Source of the DNA: Paenibacillus sp. Soil766
GTDB lineage: Bacteria; Bacillota; Bacilli; Paenibacillales; NBRC-103111
Direction: 5' to 3'
NCBI RefSeq assembly: GCF_001428105.1
Contig: NZ_LMSJ01000060.1
Span: forward strand, 141,307-205,306
Length of the DNA: 64,000 nt
The notes beneath the pieces are model-generated. The model was not told where the DNA came from, made no database searches, and was given only the letters and a program-made list of their open reading frames with translations. Positions 51,399 through 60,581 of the stretch are shown piece by piece. Every line of letters begins with the position of its first letter. The first letter of the stretch is position 1. The position numbers and the translations under genes were made by a program.

Positions 51399-53087
51399 CT
51401 ATCCTAATGCAGGCAATGTAATGGTGAACGTAGTACCTATGCCAACCTTGCTATCCAATTGAATCGTTCCATCATGACTTTCAATGATTTGAAAACAAAC
51501 CATCAGACCGATACCTGTCCCTTTTTCTTTCGTTGTATAGAAGGGTTCACCAATCTTGTTTATGATCTCGGCTGGAATACCGCTTCCTTGATCAATAACC
51601 AGAACTTGAATAGTATCACTAACTTCCTTGATTTCAAGTATGATATGCCCACCATTTTTCATTGCGTCAATCGCATTTTTTATCAAATTAATAAAAACCT
51701 GCTTAATCTTCGAATCTTCGCAGCTTATGTACAGTTCCTCGCTATTCGATTGTACAAAGATTTCAATATTCTCCATGTTGGCTTGCGGAGTAAGTAATAT
51801 TTTCACTTCATCTATGATTTGAATTAGGTTATGCGTTGTACGGTTATCCGAGTGAGGCTTGGCTAAGGTTAATAGTTCGCTTGCTATTTGCTCGATGCGA
51901 GAAAGCTCTTCTTCTATAATTCTATAGTACATTTCTTTTCTTTCATCTGTTTTCTTTAACATGGTAAAAAAGCCCTTAATCGCAGTAAGCGGATTTCGTA
52001 ATTCATGGGCAATACCTGCCGCAAGCTCACCTGCAACATTCAACTTCTCTGAGCGGATGATTAGATTTTCATTCTCTTTCTCATGAGTAATATCAACAAA
52101 GGAATAGAGAACGGCTGTCTCTCCTTCAAATATCATTTCAATGGATTGAACGAGGTAGTATATTTTCTTTCCATTATTAATAATACACGGATGTTGTTGG
52201 AGCTTCCTGTTAGCTGAAACACCCGCATCCCTATCATACTTTTCAAAAAAATGGCGCAGCTCTTCTACTACATTCGGATCGGCAATCGAGAATTGTTTCT
52301 GTGCTTCACGGTTCATGAAAAGAATACTGGATTTCCTCCTAATGATAACAGGAATGGGCATTTGATCCATAATAGTTCGAACCTTTTGCTCATTTTGTAC
52401 AATTAATTGATTCTCAACAGTTAATTGATCGTTTCGATTTCTTAGTTCACTATTTTGCTTTTCTAATCTTCGTAATCGCTCTAGCTCTTCACTAGATGGA
52501 CTTTTAAAATTTTCTCTATTATATAGAGGTGATAAACAGTATTCACTATCCGTCATAAAGTAATTATGCGTCTTCATTAACTCGTTCTGGAGATAGGCAG
52601 GTGTGGTAAAGCCATTATAAACACAAACTGAAATCAAGCCCGTTAGTGCTATAAATTTATCACTATTGTATTCAAACGTTCGAAGGCTTTCTAAAAGAAA
52701 ATTATGCTCCATACAAGGAACTTGTCCCCAAGTACGTATTTGATAGTTTTTTTCAAAATACGGTCGAAGCAACTCAATTAACATCCCGGCTCTATCGGCA
52801 TCGAATTGATCTCCCACAAAATAAGATTGCGCGCTATCCGCAAAAATTAGGTTTTGTAAATGATTGTCCGTAAACCCATTTGATTTCAATTCACCCTTAA
52901 TTCTATCCATCAATTCTACAGTATCAACGAATAAGACAACCTCATTCTTTACTAATCCTTCTATGATAAAGCTGACTGCATTACCTATATATCGATCGAT
53001 TTCATTAAAAACGTAGAGAATATGAGCTCCAGTTCCTTCTTTAGAATGAGAATTTGTTAATCTAGTTATCGTATGTAATTCATGCAT
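51399..53087 (-). CDS. Soluble histidine kinase with MEDS sensor and PAS domain
   Basis: A 562-aa protein without membrane helices. An N-terminal MEDS domain (about 15-175), a PAS-like domain (about 235-335), HisKA with the acceptor His in GIAHELRNPLTAIKGF, and HATPase (NAIDAMKNGG; DQGSGIP; GTGIGLMV). The core resembles the sporulation kinases (KinA-E) that feed Spo0F, and MEDS-kinase pairings are known in spore formers. No response regulator is adjacent, which also fits a phosphorelay kinase. The role is inferred. Confidence 0.87.
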   Translation of the reverse strand: MHELHTITRLTNSHSKEGTGAHILYVFNEIDRYIGNAVSFIIEGLVKNEVVLFVDTVELMDRIKGELKSNGFTDNHLQNLIFADSAQSYFVGDQFDADRAGMLIELLRPYFEKNYQIRTWGQVPCMEHNFLLESLRTFEYNSDKFIALTGLISVCVYNGFTTPAYLQNELMKTHNYFMTDSEYCLSPLYNRENFKSPSSEELERLRRLEKQNSELRNRNDQLTVENQLIVQNEQKVRTIMDQMPIPVIIRRKSSILFMNREAQKQFSIADPNVVEELRHFFEKYDRDAGVSANRKLQQHPCIINNGKKIYYLVQSIEMIFEGETAVLYSFVDITHEKENENLIIRSEKLNVAGELAAGIAHELRNPLTAIKGFFTMLKKTDERKEMYYRIIEEELSRIEQIASELLTLAKPHSDNRTTHNLIQIIDEVKILLTPQANMENIEIFVQSNSEELYISCEDSKIKQVFINLIKNAIDAMKNGGHIILEIKEVSDTIQVLVIDQGSGIPAEIINKIGEPFYTTKEKGTGIGLMVCFQIIESHDGTIQLDSKVGIGTTFTITLPALG

Positions 53088-53265
53088 GCAAATCCCCCCA
53101 CTACCGTTTGACTGATTTATCTAGGCAATTGTCCAGCACTCTATCAATAAAATTTCTAGTAAGTTATTCCAGAGTTATTCTATAGCCACTAGATAATTCC
53201 TTTAATCCCCGTTATAACCCAATAGTTGTTCAACTCTTCTGCGGGTTAAAGGAACTCTCCTTCAA

Positions 53266-53299
53266 TACGAAAAGCCCTAAAACCAAGGGTTTTAGGGCT
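53266..53299 (-). terminator. Terminator after the 55-53 kb two-component operon
   Basis: A 12-bp stem (AGCCCTAAAACC / GGTTTTAGGGCT, loop AAG) lies about 115 bases past the kinase stop. Only a short T-run (TTTTC) follows on the minus strand. The rest of the gap 53088-53413 shows no gene. Sequence around it resembles the terminator at 48564-48597. Confidence 0.65.
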
Positions 53300-53413
53300 C
53301 TTAGGCAAAGTACTATATCCGATCTCCCCTACGCAGAGTCATCTACTTTCAGGACAGCTTTATTTTGCCTGCATGTTTGACGGTGTTGGTGGCGTTTGTA
53401 GGCTTGAAGGAAC

Positions 53414-54787
53414 TTAGCCCTTCCGCTGCCACATCGGGAAACGAAGCATCATCTTCGTTCCCTCGCCGAGCACGCTAGCCGGTGTGATGTCACCGCCGTG
53501 CGTGCTCACGATCCACTTCGCGATCGCGAGGCCAAGGCCCGTGCCACCCGTGCTGCGCGTTCGCGACTTGTCGCCGTGGTAGAACCGGTCGAAGATATGG
53601 GGCAGATCCTCTGCCGCAATGCCGACTCCCGTGTCTTCTACCACCAGTTCAACATCGTGGCCCTTCTTGCGGGCCGCAACGCAAATCGTGCCATCCGCAG
53701 GCGTAAACTTCATGCTATTGTCGAGCAGAATCACCAGCAGCTGATGGATCCGTTCGACATCCCCCATCAGCTCAATTCCGCTCTCGACATCCAATTCCAG
53801 TCTCTGCTGCTTCAGCTCCGCTAACGGTTCGAATTTCTGCACGACTTCACGGATCACCTCGGTCAGCGGCAAAGGCTTCAGCATAATCTCCTCTTGATTG
53901 GAATCCGCTCGGGCCAGCGTCAGCAGCTGTTCTGTCAATCGGCCCATCCGTTTCGATTCTTCTAGCACCACAGACAGCGGTTCACTCATGTTCAGAATCG
54001 ATTGCTCCGGATGACGAAACGCCAGCTCAACATTTGCCCTGATAATCGATAACGGCATCCGCAGCTCATGCGAAGCATCGGCAACGAATTGCTGCTGCTT
54101 ATCCCACGATTGCTTGATTGGACGCAGCGCTTGATTGGCTAGGTACATCCCCGCCAAAATCGTTACAGCGCCACCGGCCACAATCCCAATCAGAATAAGC
54201 TCAAACAATTGCTTCAGCATATTTTGCTCGGAGTCGATAAGGCTGATAGCTTGAATGGCTACGATTTTTGTTGACGCCTCCGTAAAGAGCGAACTAGGTG
54301 TGATGGTATCTAGTCCCTTTGCTTGGGAAATATCGGTCAATACCTTTAGATTCATCATTTTCGGCTGCTTATATTGCACAGCATGAATACGATACGAATG
54401 ATTGTCTAGGCTCACCGTTTGAGGCGCTGCTATCGATCGATAGGGCTCGAAGGCATCGACCTCTTTACGCATCCCAGCCCCGGCTAGGATAGGGTATGAG
54501 TTCCCTTGATCATCCCACAGCACCACAAACACACGCGGATCGATCCCCTGAACCTGAATTAACGTCTTCTTGGCCGTTCCATCTGGAGGCTCATCGGGCG
54601 ACAGGAATTGCGATTTGGCATAGAAAAACTGTGCATCCTGCTGAACTCGCTGCTGCAGCGACTCATCGACATTGGCATACAATTGATGGCGCAATTCGGT
54701 ATAGACGATGATGCCCAGACAGACGATGATGACGAAGAAAACAACCGCGTTCAACGTCGTTAGACGAATTCGGGTCTTTGTGAACAT
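53414..54787 (-). CDS. Two-component sensor histidine kinase
   Basis: A 457-aa membrane kinase. Helices at about 12-31 and 195-220 flank an extracellular domain; HisKA has the acceptor His in ASHELRMPLS; HATPase has LLDNSMKFTP, DTGVGI and GGTGLGLAIA. It pairs with the OmpR-type regulator whose gene overlaps its start by 28 bases. AAGGAG lies eight bases before the ATG, inside the regulator gene. It probably senses the state of the envelope or of the adjacent transport system. Confidence 0.93.
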   Translation of the reverse strand: MFTKTRIRLTTLNAVVFFVIIVCLGIIVYTELRHQLYANVDESLQQRVQQDAQFFYAKSQFLSPDEPPDGTAKKTLIQVQGIDPRVFVVLWDDQGNSYPILAGAGMRKEVDAFEPYRSIAAPQTVSLDNHSYRIHAVQYKQPKMMNLKVLTDISQAKGLDTITPSSLFTEASTKIVAIQAISLIDSEQNMLKQLFELILIGIVAGGAVTILAGMYLANQALRPIKQSWDKQQQFVADASHELRMPLSIIRANVELAFRHPEQSILNMSEPLSVVLEESKRMGRLTEQLLTLARADSNQEEIMLKPLPLTEVIREVVQKFEPLAELKQQRLELDVESGIELMGDVERIHQLLVILLDNSMKFTPADGTICVAARKKGHDVELVVEDTGVGIAAEDLPHIFDRFYHGDKSRTRSTGGTGLGLAIAKWIVSTHGGDITPASVLGEGTKMMLRFPMWQRKG

Positions 54788-55464
54788 GCGGCATTCTCCT
54801 TTAAAATGTACCCGACATTCCGAATCGTATGGATCATGGGATCGTAATCGAACGGCTTTAATTTCTTACGCAAATAGTAGACATAGACGTCCACAACATT
54901 GGACCCCACATCCGAATCCAACCCCCAAACGCGTAGACAGATCTGTTCCCGAGTCAAAATTTGCCCACGATTCCGCAGCAAATATTCGAGCAACTCGAAT
55001 TCCTTCAGCGTAAGCTCCAATGGCTGGCCACCAATCGCAGCTTCCTTCGTTCTTCCTTGCAGCACAAGCTGATCGTAGACCAGACGATCATCGTTCTCGA
55101 CTCCCCCGCGTCTGCGCAGCAGCGCACGGACTCTCGCGAGTAATTCCGGCACCCCGAACGGCTTCGTCATATAATCATCAGCGCCGGAATCAAGTCCTTT
55201 TACCATATCTTCAACGCTATCTCTTGCTGTGAGGAACAGGATCGGCGTCTGAATTTGCTTCGCCCTCAAGCTATGCACAATTTTGACACCATCCATTCCA
55301 GGCAGCATCCGATCGAGCACGACCAAATCGTAGATACCTTGCTCTGCCAAATAGAAGCCCTCTTCACCGCAGCCTGTCGCGTCCACTTGGTAGCCTTCTT
55401 CCACCAGCAAAGTTCGTATCGTTTGCAGTAAAGGCAGCTCGTCTTCCACAACGAGTATTTTCAT
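54760..55464 (-). CDS. OmpR/PhoB-family response regulator
   Basis: A 234-aa regulator. Receiver domain (about 1-115, acceptor Asp in DLVVLDRMLPG) and a C-terminal winged helix (about 130-228, with LTLKEFELLEYLLRN). ATG 55464 follows GGGAGGAAAG; the frame from 55497 does not. It lies 90 bases after the 721-aa secreted protein gene, so it may share that operon or have its own promoter in the gap. Confidence 0.93.
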   Translation of the reverse strand: MKILVVEDELPLLQTIRTLLVEEGYQVDATGCGEEGFYLAEQGIYDLVVLDRMLPGMDGVKIVHSLRAKQIQTPILFLTARDSVEDMVKGLDSGADDYMTKPFGVPELLARVRALLRRRGGVENDDRLVYDQLVLQGRTKEAAIGGQPLELTLKEFELLEYLLRNRGQILTREQICLRVWGLDSDVGSNVVDVYVYYLRKKLKPFDYDPMIHTIRNVGYILKENAACSQRPEFV

Positions 55465-55553
55465 CAACTTTCCTCCCACGTGTTGCACCGCAACCACTCT
55501 ATTGGTGTCAGTATAAAGGGATGAGATGAACGCTAGCTTAAAATAAGCTTAGG

Positions 55554-57719
55554 CTAATCTGTAAATACAAACCAATCCAGTTCTTTGGTTGCTAGTAATT
55601 TTTTCTGTCCATTTTGAAATTGGTGGTAGACGTTTAATTGATAGGTTTTCATATCACCGATTTGATAAATTTTATCTTTGTTCGTGTACGTAATCGTCGC
55701 GTCGTGGAAGCCTATTTGGAGAGATTTCGTCGGATCCACCCCATCTAATGCGTATGTTTGACTCACGATAATTTCTTTCCCGCTCCGGTCCAAATCATCC
55801 TTCAGTTCCACGATCAACGAATGATCCTTCATGCTCGTTTCAACGAAGGTGTCCCTTTTCAACTCATAATCGAAATCCAGCATGACGGTCCCTTGGACAA
55901 AATTAATCTGTGTCCCGATATGACTTAACGTAATCGTATACGGGTAGACGTCCAGTTCGGCGAATCCGCCCTGCGGCTCCTCGATCTCGTCAGGCAATTG
56001 AAAAACAGCGGCGTTGACATAGCCATCCTCTTGAACCGCCCCTCCTTTATCCGTTGCTGCACCTGAGAAGGTGACCGCATCGCCAAGGATAAGCTGCAAA
56101 TCTTCCATTTGATACCCCTTCGGGATCGTCGCATAAATATAGATAAGGGCTTTGCCCCCCGGAATCACTTTGTTCGTAATCTCGCTCATATGAGCTGGGA
56201 AAACCGTCCCGTCTTCCGCCCTAAACTGCGCAACCTGCTTCCGCAAATCCGTGAATCGCTTCTCTAGATTTTCAACACTCAGCTGAACCGTGAATAGATC
56301 GGCACTTTCGCCTGCGAACGTTTGAGTAGAACGCACCGAATACGCAGTGCTTTGCCCAATATCGGTGAGTGTTCTCGTCTCCGCAGCAGGGACCACCTTC
56401 ATCCCCATCAGCTCTTTGTTATGATGAAAGGTGAGCAAATCACTCACTTGACCATCCGCAGCCTTCTCTTGTAAAACAAGATTCAAATCCTTGAAATCAC
56501 TTGTATACGGTATTTTCCCAGCCAACTGCAAATTGATCTCTTTGCCAGGCTGAAGACTGATCACGCGATCCGTCTGAATGAGGCTGGCCTCCACTGTCAT
56601 CGCATCATCCAGTTCAAAATACCCTTTTAAATTCGGAATCGACAGCGCCTGACCCCCTTTATTGGTTAACGTGATGTTAGCCGCCAAAATGTCTTGATCC
56701 TCCCACGGCAATCGCTGCAAGGACGTCAATCGTGCGGTGTACGTGCCGGACTTGTTGGAGAACTCATAGTCGTTCCCCAGTGACACCTCAACTTCCACAG
56801 CTTCCGGCACTGCGAAATACGCAACCGGCAGCTTCAAGCTGCTCTTGCCGTCATTCGCCATCGTCATTTCCATGATGACAAGCTGCCAGCCCTCCGCCCC
56901 CGCTTCCCTAGGAATAGAGCCGCTGAGGAGTCCTTCTTTTTCAGCCAAAGGTTGCAGCTCAGTCCCTTTCCCCAAGGTAGCAGCTTGCAGCGGATACATG
57001 TGCCCTTGGGCAGTACGAATGTAATAGCTCAGGTCTGGAAGCTTGGCGCTGCTTGTCCCTTTATTCTCCATTTCAAAATAAACAGATGGCAAGTAGAAAT
57101 CGTCATTTCTACTAATAGACATACGTTCGATATTTGCGTAGAATGGCGTCCCGTCAATACGAACCGAACGTGTCGCTCCCACTGGTGTCACCACGGTGTA
57201 ATCACTCGCAGGCATCAGTTGGCCGATAACTCTCTCAAAGCCCGCAACAGAAAAATCCAATTGAACGAGCTTAAATACAAGATCCTGAAGCTCGGTTACC
57301 ACGTTCACTTTTGCATAAAAGCTGTATGATTGGCTTGTGCCTGGTGCGATCCGATTCGTATCGCCGCTCTGCGTGAATTGATTGACCGCAAACGTATTGC
57401 CAGCCTTGGACTGCAAACGTACCCAATAGTTTTTAAAAGATAGCTCACTCACACCGCCATTATGGACATTTACCGTAAAAGTAACCATCCCGTCCTGATC
57501 GCCAGGCAGCAGCATGACATCTTGAACTTCCATGTAGCTAGCCTCGCCGATAGCGACTTTCCCTAGCGATTCAGCGCCTATGACCTGCTCCTCGGCGAGC
57601 TCCGCCGCAATAGATGAAGCAACCCCAGCTCCGGCCGAGGCCGAAACAGGGGAAGCAGCGCTGCTTAGGAAGAGGAGGAACAGGAGCAAATAAATAATTT
57701 TATGGTGACGAATCATCAT
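55554..57719 (-). CDS. Secreted protein of unknown function with repeated beta-sandwich domains
   Basis: A 721-aa protein with a signal peptide (about 1-28, ending SPVSASA). I do not recognise the family. The sequence looks like four to five immunoglobulin-like/DUF4352-like beta-sandwich units, with recurring phrases such as FTVNVHNGG, NKGGQALSIPNLKGYF and TFTVQL, each built round a neutral ligand-free core. No lipobox, no enzymatic motif, no membrane anchor at the end. It follows the sugar-binding lipoprotein by 28 bases and precedes the response regulator. ATG 57719 lies after GGAGG; the frame from 57746 does not. It may be an accessory surface factor of the transporter. Confidence 0.75.
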   Translation of the reverse strand: MMIRHHKIIYLLLFLLFLSSAASPVSASAGAGVASSIAAELAEEQVIGAESLGKVAIGEASYMEVQDVMLLPGDQDGMVTFTVNVHNGGVSELSFKNYWVRLQSKAGNTFAVNQFTQSGDTNRIAPGTSQSYSFYAKVNVVTELQDLVFKLVQLDFSVAGFERVIGQLMPASDYTVVTPVGATRSVRIDGTPFYANIERMSISRNDDFYLPSVYFEMENKGTSSAKLPDLSYYIRTAQGHMYPLQAATLGKGTELQPLAEKEGLLSGSIPREAGAEGWQLVIMEMTMANDGKSSLKLPVAYFAVPEAVEVEVSLGNDYEFSNKSGTYTARLTSLQRLPWEDQDILAANITLTNKGGQALSIPNLKGYFELDDAMTVEASLIQTDRVISLQPGKEINLQLAGKIPYTSDFKDLNLVLQEKAADGQVSDLLTFHHNKELMGMKVVPAAETRTLTDIGQSTAYSVRSTQTFAGESADLFTVQLSVENLEKRFTDLRKQVAQFRAEDGTVFPAHMSEITNKVIPGGKALIYIYATIPKGYQMEDLQLILGDAVTFSGAATDKGGAVQEDGYVNAAVFQLPDEIEEPQGGFAELDVYPYTITLSHIGTQINFVQGTVMLDFDYELKRDTFVETSMKDHSLIVELKDDLDRSGKEIIVSQTYALDGVDPTKSLQIGFHDATITYTNKDKIYQIGDMKTYQLNVYHQFQNGQKKLLATKELDWFVFTD

Positions 57720-57746
57720 GATGCATACATCCTCCTTGACTGACAT

Positions 57747-59180
57747 TTACTCCTGCAAGTACGTGTTAACCTTGTTCTGAATCACTTTTGCAACTTCCTC
57801 AGCGGACTTCTGACCTTGGAAGAATGGCGCTGTTTCTTCGGCAACGATATTCGTGATTTTCAAATCGCTTTCCGCATACACGCTAATATTGTTCAAAATC
57901 TTCTCCATAGCCGTTACATCCTGCTCCGTGGCAGGCTGAACAGTCGCTGCTTTGCCATTAATCATAAGCTTCATACTTTTGCCGCCGCCTTCGCCACCTG
58001 TTCCGAGCGTCTTCAAGAAGTCGATTTGCGCCTTAGCACCAGTTTTGTTAACCGCAATCCCCGTCAGCTCTCTAGCCGATTGCATCTCATCGGAGAGCAA
58101 ATACTTCACGAATTCCCAAGCTTCCTTCTTGTTGGCGGATTTGCTGTTGATCGCAAGTGGCAATGAGGAAGTAAACTGCGTTCCTCTAGCTTCGCTCTCC
58201 GAAGGTAGATTGTAGTACCCGCCTTTGCCCTCAAAATTCATTTTCGGCATCGTATACATATCCATGTACATCAGAACGTTCCCCTTCGGTTGGAAAACGA
58301 CGTTGTTCGGGTCCGAGTTATCCGCGAGAATGACTTTATCGTCATACATCGATTTCGCCAACTTCAGCATGTTAATGAAATCTGGTGTCTCGAACTTGGC
58401 TTTCTTCGCGCCTACATCGGCGAATTTCGAGAAGGAGCTGTTGAGCATCGACGTGATTAGCTCGGCAGGCTCTATTTTGCCCATGGGATACGTGTCTGGT
58501 TTACCGTCATTATTTTTATCCGCGACCAATGCGCTGGCTTTTTTCTTAAAATCAGCCCAAGTCCACTTGCTGTCGTCGATCTGTTGACTACTTAGTACAG
58601 CTTGATTGCCGAGCCACATATTCAATCCCACTTTGATCGGGACCGTATATAAAGAACCGTTATATTTCATCGCATCGAAAATCCCCCCGTAATAGTTATC
58701 CTTTTTGAACGAAGCATCTTTACTCATCAGGTCGCTGATATTCTCCAACAGCTTCTTGTCCGCATATTTCTGATACGGAAGTCCGCTCGTCACGATAATA
58801 TCCGAAGCCTTGCCGCTCATGAGCTCAGCGCCTACGGAACTAGCGTATTTCTCAGTGTTTTTCGGGTCTGGCTTCTGCATCATCATCATCTGCTGCTGAC
58901 CTTGTCCTTGCCCTTGTGGTGCCGTTTGAGGTGCTGCTGCATACTCTTTAATGTTAATTTTCGTGTCGGGATGCAGGGCCTCGTATTTCTGTTTGGCCAG
59001 CTCGAGAAAACGATCGGATGTCACCACAGATAGTGTGACTGTTTTGTTCCCCGCAGCAGGTGCTGTTGTACTTCCTGTGTCGCCCCTAGTTGTCGTCGTA
59101 CTGGACGAACAGGCTGTCAGAGATAACATAGAAACGAGCGAGCAAACGATGACCGATTGTTTAACTGTGATTTTGCGCAT
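57747..59180 (-). CDS. Solute-binding lipoprotein of an ABC importer
   Basis: A 477-aa family-1 binding protein with signal peptide and lipobox (LSLTAC), then a Thr-rich linker and a Gln/Gly-rich insertion near residues 85-105 (QGQGQGQQQ). Sugar-binding fold segments include DKNNDGKPDTYPM. It probably serves the two permeases at the head of the operon. The start overlaps the stop of the MacB-like gene by 20 bases; AAAGGAG lies ahead of the ATG. Confidence 0.9.
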   Translation of the reverse strand: MRKITVKQSVIVCSLVSMLSLTACSSSTTTTRGDTGSTTAPAAGNKTVTLSVVTSDRFLELAKQKYEALHPDTKINIKEYAAAPQTAPQGQGQGQQQMMMMQKPDPKNTEKYASSVGAELMSGKASDIIVTSGLPYQKYADKKLLENISDLMSKDASFKKDNYYGGIFDAMKYNGSLYTVPIKVGLNMWLGNQAVLSSQQIDDSKWTWADFKKKASALVADKNNDGKPDTYPMGKIEPAELITSMLNSSFSKFADVGAKKAKFETPDFINMLKLAKSMYDDKVILADNSDPNNVVFQPKGNVLMYMDMYTMPKMNFEGKGGYYNLPSESEARGTQFTSSLPLAINSKSANKKEAWEFVKYLLSDEMQSARELTGIAVNKTGAKAQIDFLKTLGTGGEGGGKSMKLMINGKAATVQPATEQDVTAMEKILNNISVYAESDLKITNIVAEETAPFFQGQKSAEEVAKVIQNKVNTYLQE

Positions 59181-60564
59181 AAGAAAATTCCACTCCTTTA
59201 GATGGGTTAAAATTTATTATAGCCACGGTACATAGCGCACCTAATACCGCATAATCCAGTGGGTCAATCTGATATGACAATCCTGCCCACTCCGCCATGG
59301 CGAAAATAAGGACTGCGGCAACGGGTACATACATGAACACACGTTGCAATTGGGCATACACGGGTACTTGTTCCAGCACCCATAGCCTGACGCCAAGCAA
59401 GAACAGCGGCAAGCCGAACAGCATGCCCCCTATGAACAACCGAGCTGTAAGCCGATTAGCGGCATCGATTAACAACTCCTGAGGCGATGGGACGTAGCCT
59501 ATCTGTGCCGCTTCCTGCTGCCATAAGCTGCGCAGCTTTTCCGTATAAAACGACAGATCAATGATCTGCTCCGGCACCCATTCCAGCGGAATGTAGAGGT
59601 GAAACCGAATGCCCTTCCAAAGAGCAATGATAGAGGCGGCCATACTGAGTACAGCGAGTGTGCTTAACATCAATGGCCATCGCTCGTGAATCAGCGCATC
59701 GCTCCAATTATCTCTAACCATTCTCCGTCGCAGTAAACCGTGGATGTTAGTCGATTGCCGCATCATCAACCGCACGAGCATGAAGATCGCGATCATGCCG
59801 CATACAAACCATTGAACCAGACGCCATTGTGCCATACGTGTATGAGCAAGCTCGTGGTTGACGATTCGGTATTGCGAAGGCATGGAACCGATCGAGCTAA
59901 GCGCTTCGTTCACTTGACTTTCTCCGCCCGCAACTGCGCTAGGCTTGCCTGCCATGTGAATCGTCTCAATCTTCGCTTCTGGCTGGATATCAAACAGCGT
60001 CGTGACGGGAATCAGCACATTCGGACTGCCATCGTCGGACATCTGCCGAAGCAGAGAACCTTCATCCTCGAACACCCCGATGACCGTGAAACCAACACCG
60101 AACAACTCAATCGTTTTACCTACAACTTGATTCGCACGGAATAACTGCTGCGCAACCGCAGCGCTAACTAAGGCTACCCGACTGTGCTCATCCACCGAGT
60201 TCTGTGCAAAAGAAGCGCCTGCCAATGGCTTGATCTGGTTGAAATCCGTGTAGGCTTCACTCACACCGAATGCATCCGTATTCAGCCGTGCTGCACCATA
60301 TACGGCTCGCGTTTGTTCCCTCGCTGCATAAGCGAGCGGAAGCGGTGCCCACTTTTTGGTCAACAGCTCGGCCTCTTTCAAGGACAAGCCCGCCGGGCTT
60401 GCTCGCGCAGCCGATGGATCGACGTTCACCGTGATCTGCCCCATCCCGTAGGAGCCGTTCGTCTGCTCCCATTCGTTAACAACGGAAGCGATTAATCCGC
60501 TGCTAGCAAGCAGCAACAGCACACCCGCAAATATCATCCACGCTGCCAATCGGGATCGCTGCAT
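59161..60564 (-). CDS. MacB-like periplasmic-core permease without ATPase
   Basis: A 467-aa protein. A membrane helix (8-28), a MacB_PCD-like extracellular domain (about 35-235) and several further helices from about 250 to the end. It has no Walker motifs, so it cannot be the fused MacB ATPase-permease; in other systems such permeases pair with an ATPase and an HlyD-type adaptor to export peptides or lipids. The adaptor is encoded just upstream, but no ATPase is in the operon. The relation to the sugar importer genes around it is unclear. Confidence 0.75.
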   Translation of the reverse strand: MQRSRLAAWMIFAGVLLLLASSGLIASVVNEWEQTNGSYGMGQITVNVDPSAARASPAGLSLKEAELLTKKWAPLPLAYAAREQTRAVYGAARLNTDAFGVSEAYTDFNQIKPLAGASFAQNSVDEHSRVALVSAAVAQQLFRANQVVGKTIELFGVGFTVIGVFEDEGSLLRQMSDDGSPNVLIPVTTLFDIQPEAKIETIHMAGKPSAVAGGESQVNEALSSIGSMPSQYRIVNHELAHTRMAQWRLVQWFVCGMIAIFMLVRLMMRQSTNIHGLLRRRMVRDNWSDALIHERWPLMLSTLAVLSMAASIIALWKGIRFHLYIPLEWVPEQIIDLSFYTEKLRSLWQQEAAQIGYVPSPQELLIDAANRLTARLFIGGMLFGLPLFLLGVRLWVLEQVPVYAQLQRVFMYVPVAAVLIFAMAEWAGLSYQIDPLDYAVLGALCTVAIINFNPSKGVEFSYAQNHS

Positions 60565-60581
60565 AACCTCCCTCCTTCCTG

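Noticed and set aside
53377..53413. Similarity between a stretch near 53377-53413 and one near 41214-41250
   Set aside because: About 35 bases with scattered mismatches and no shared gene context; could be chance, and I could not align it further.
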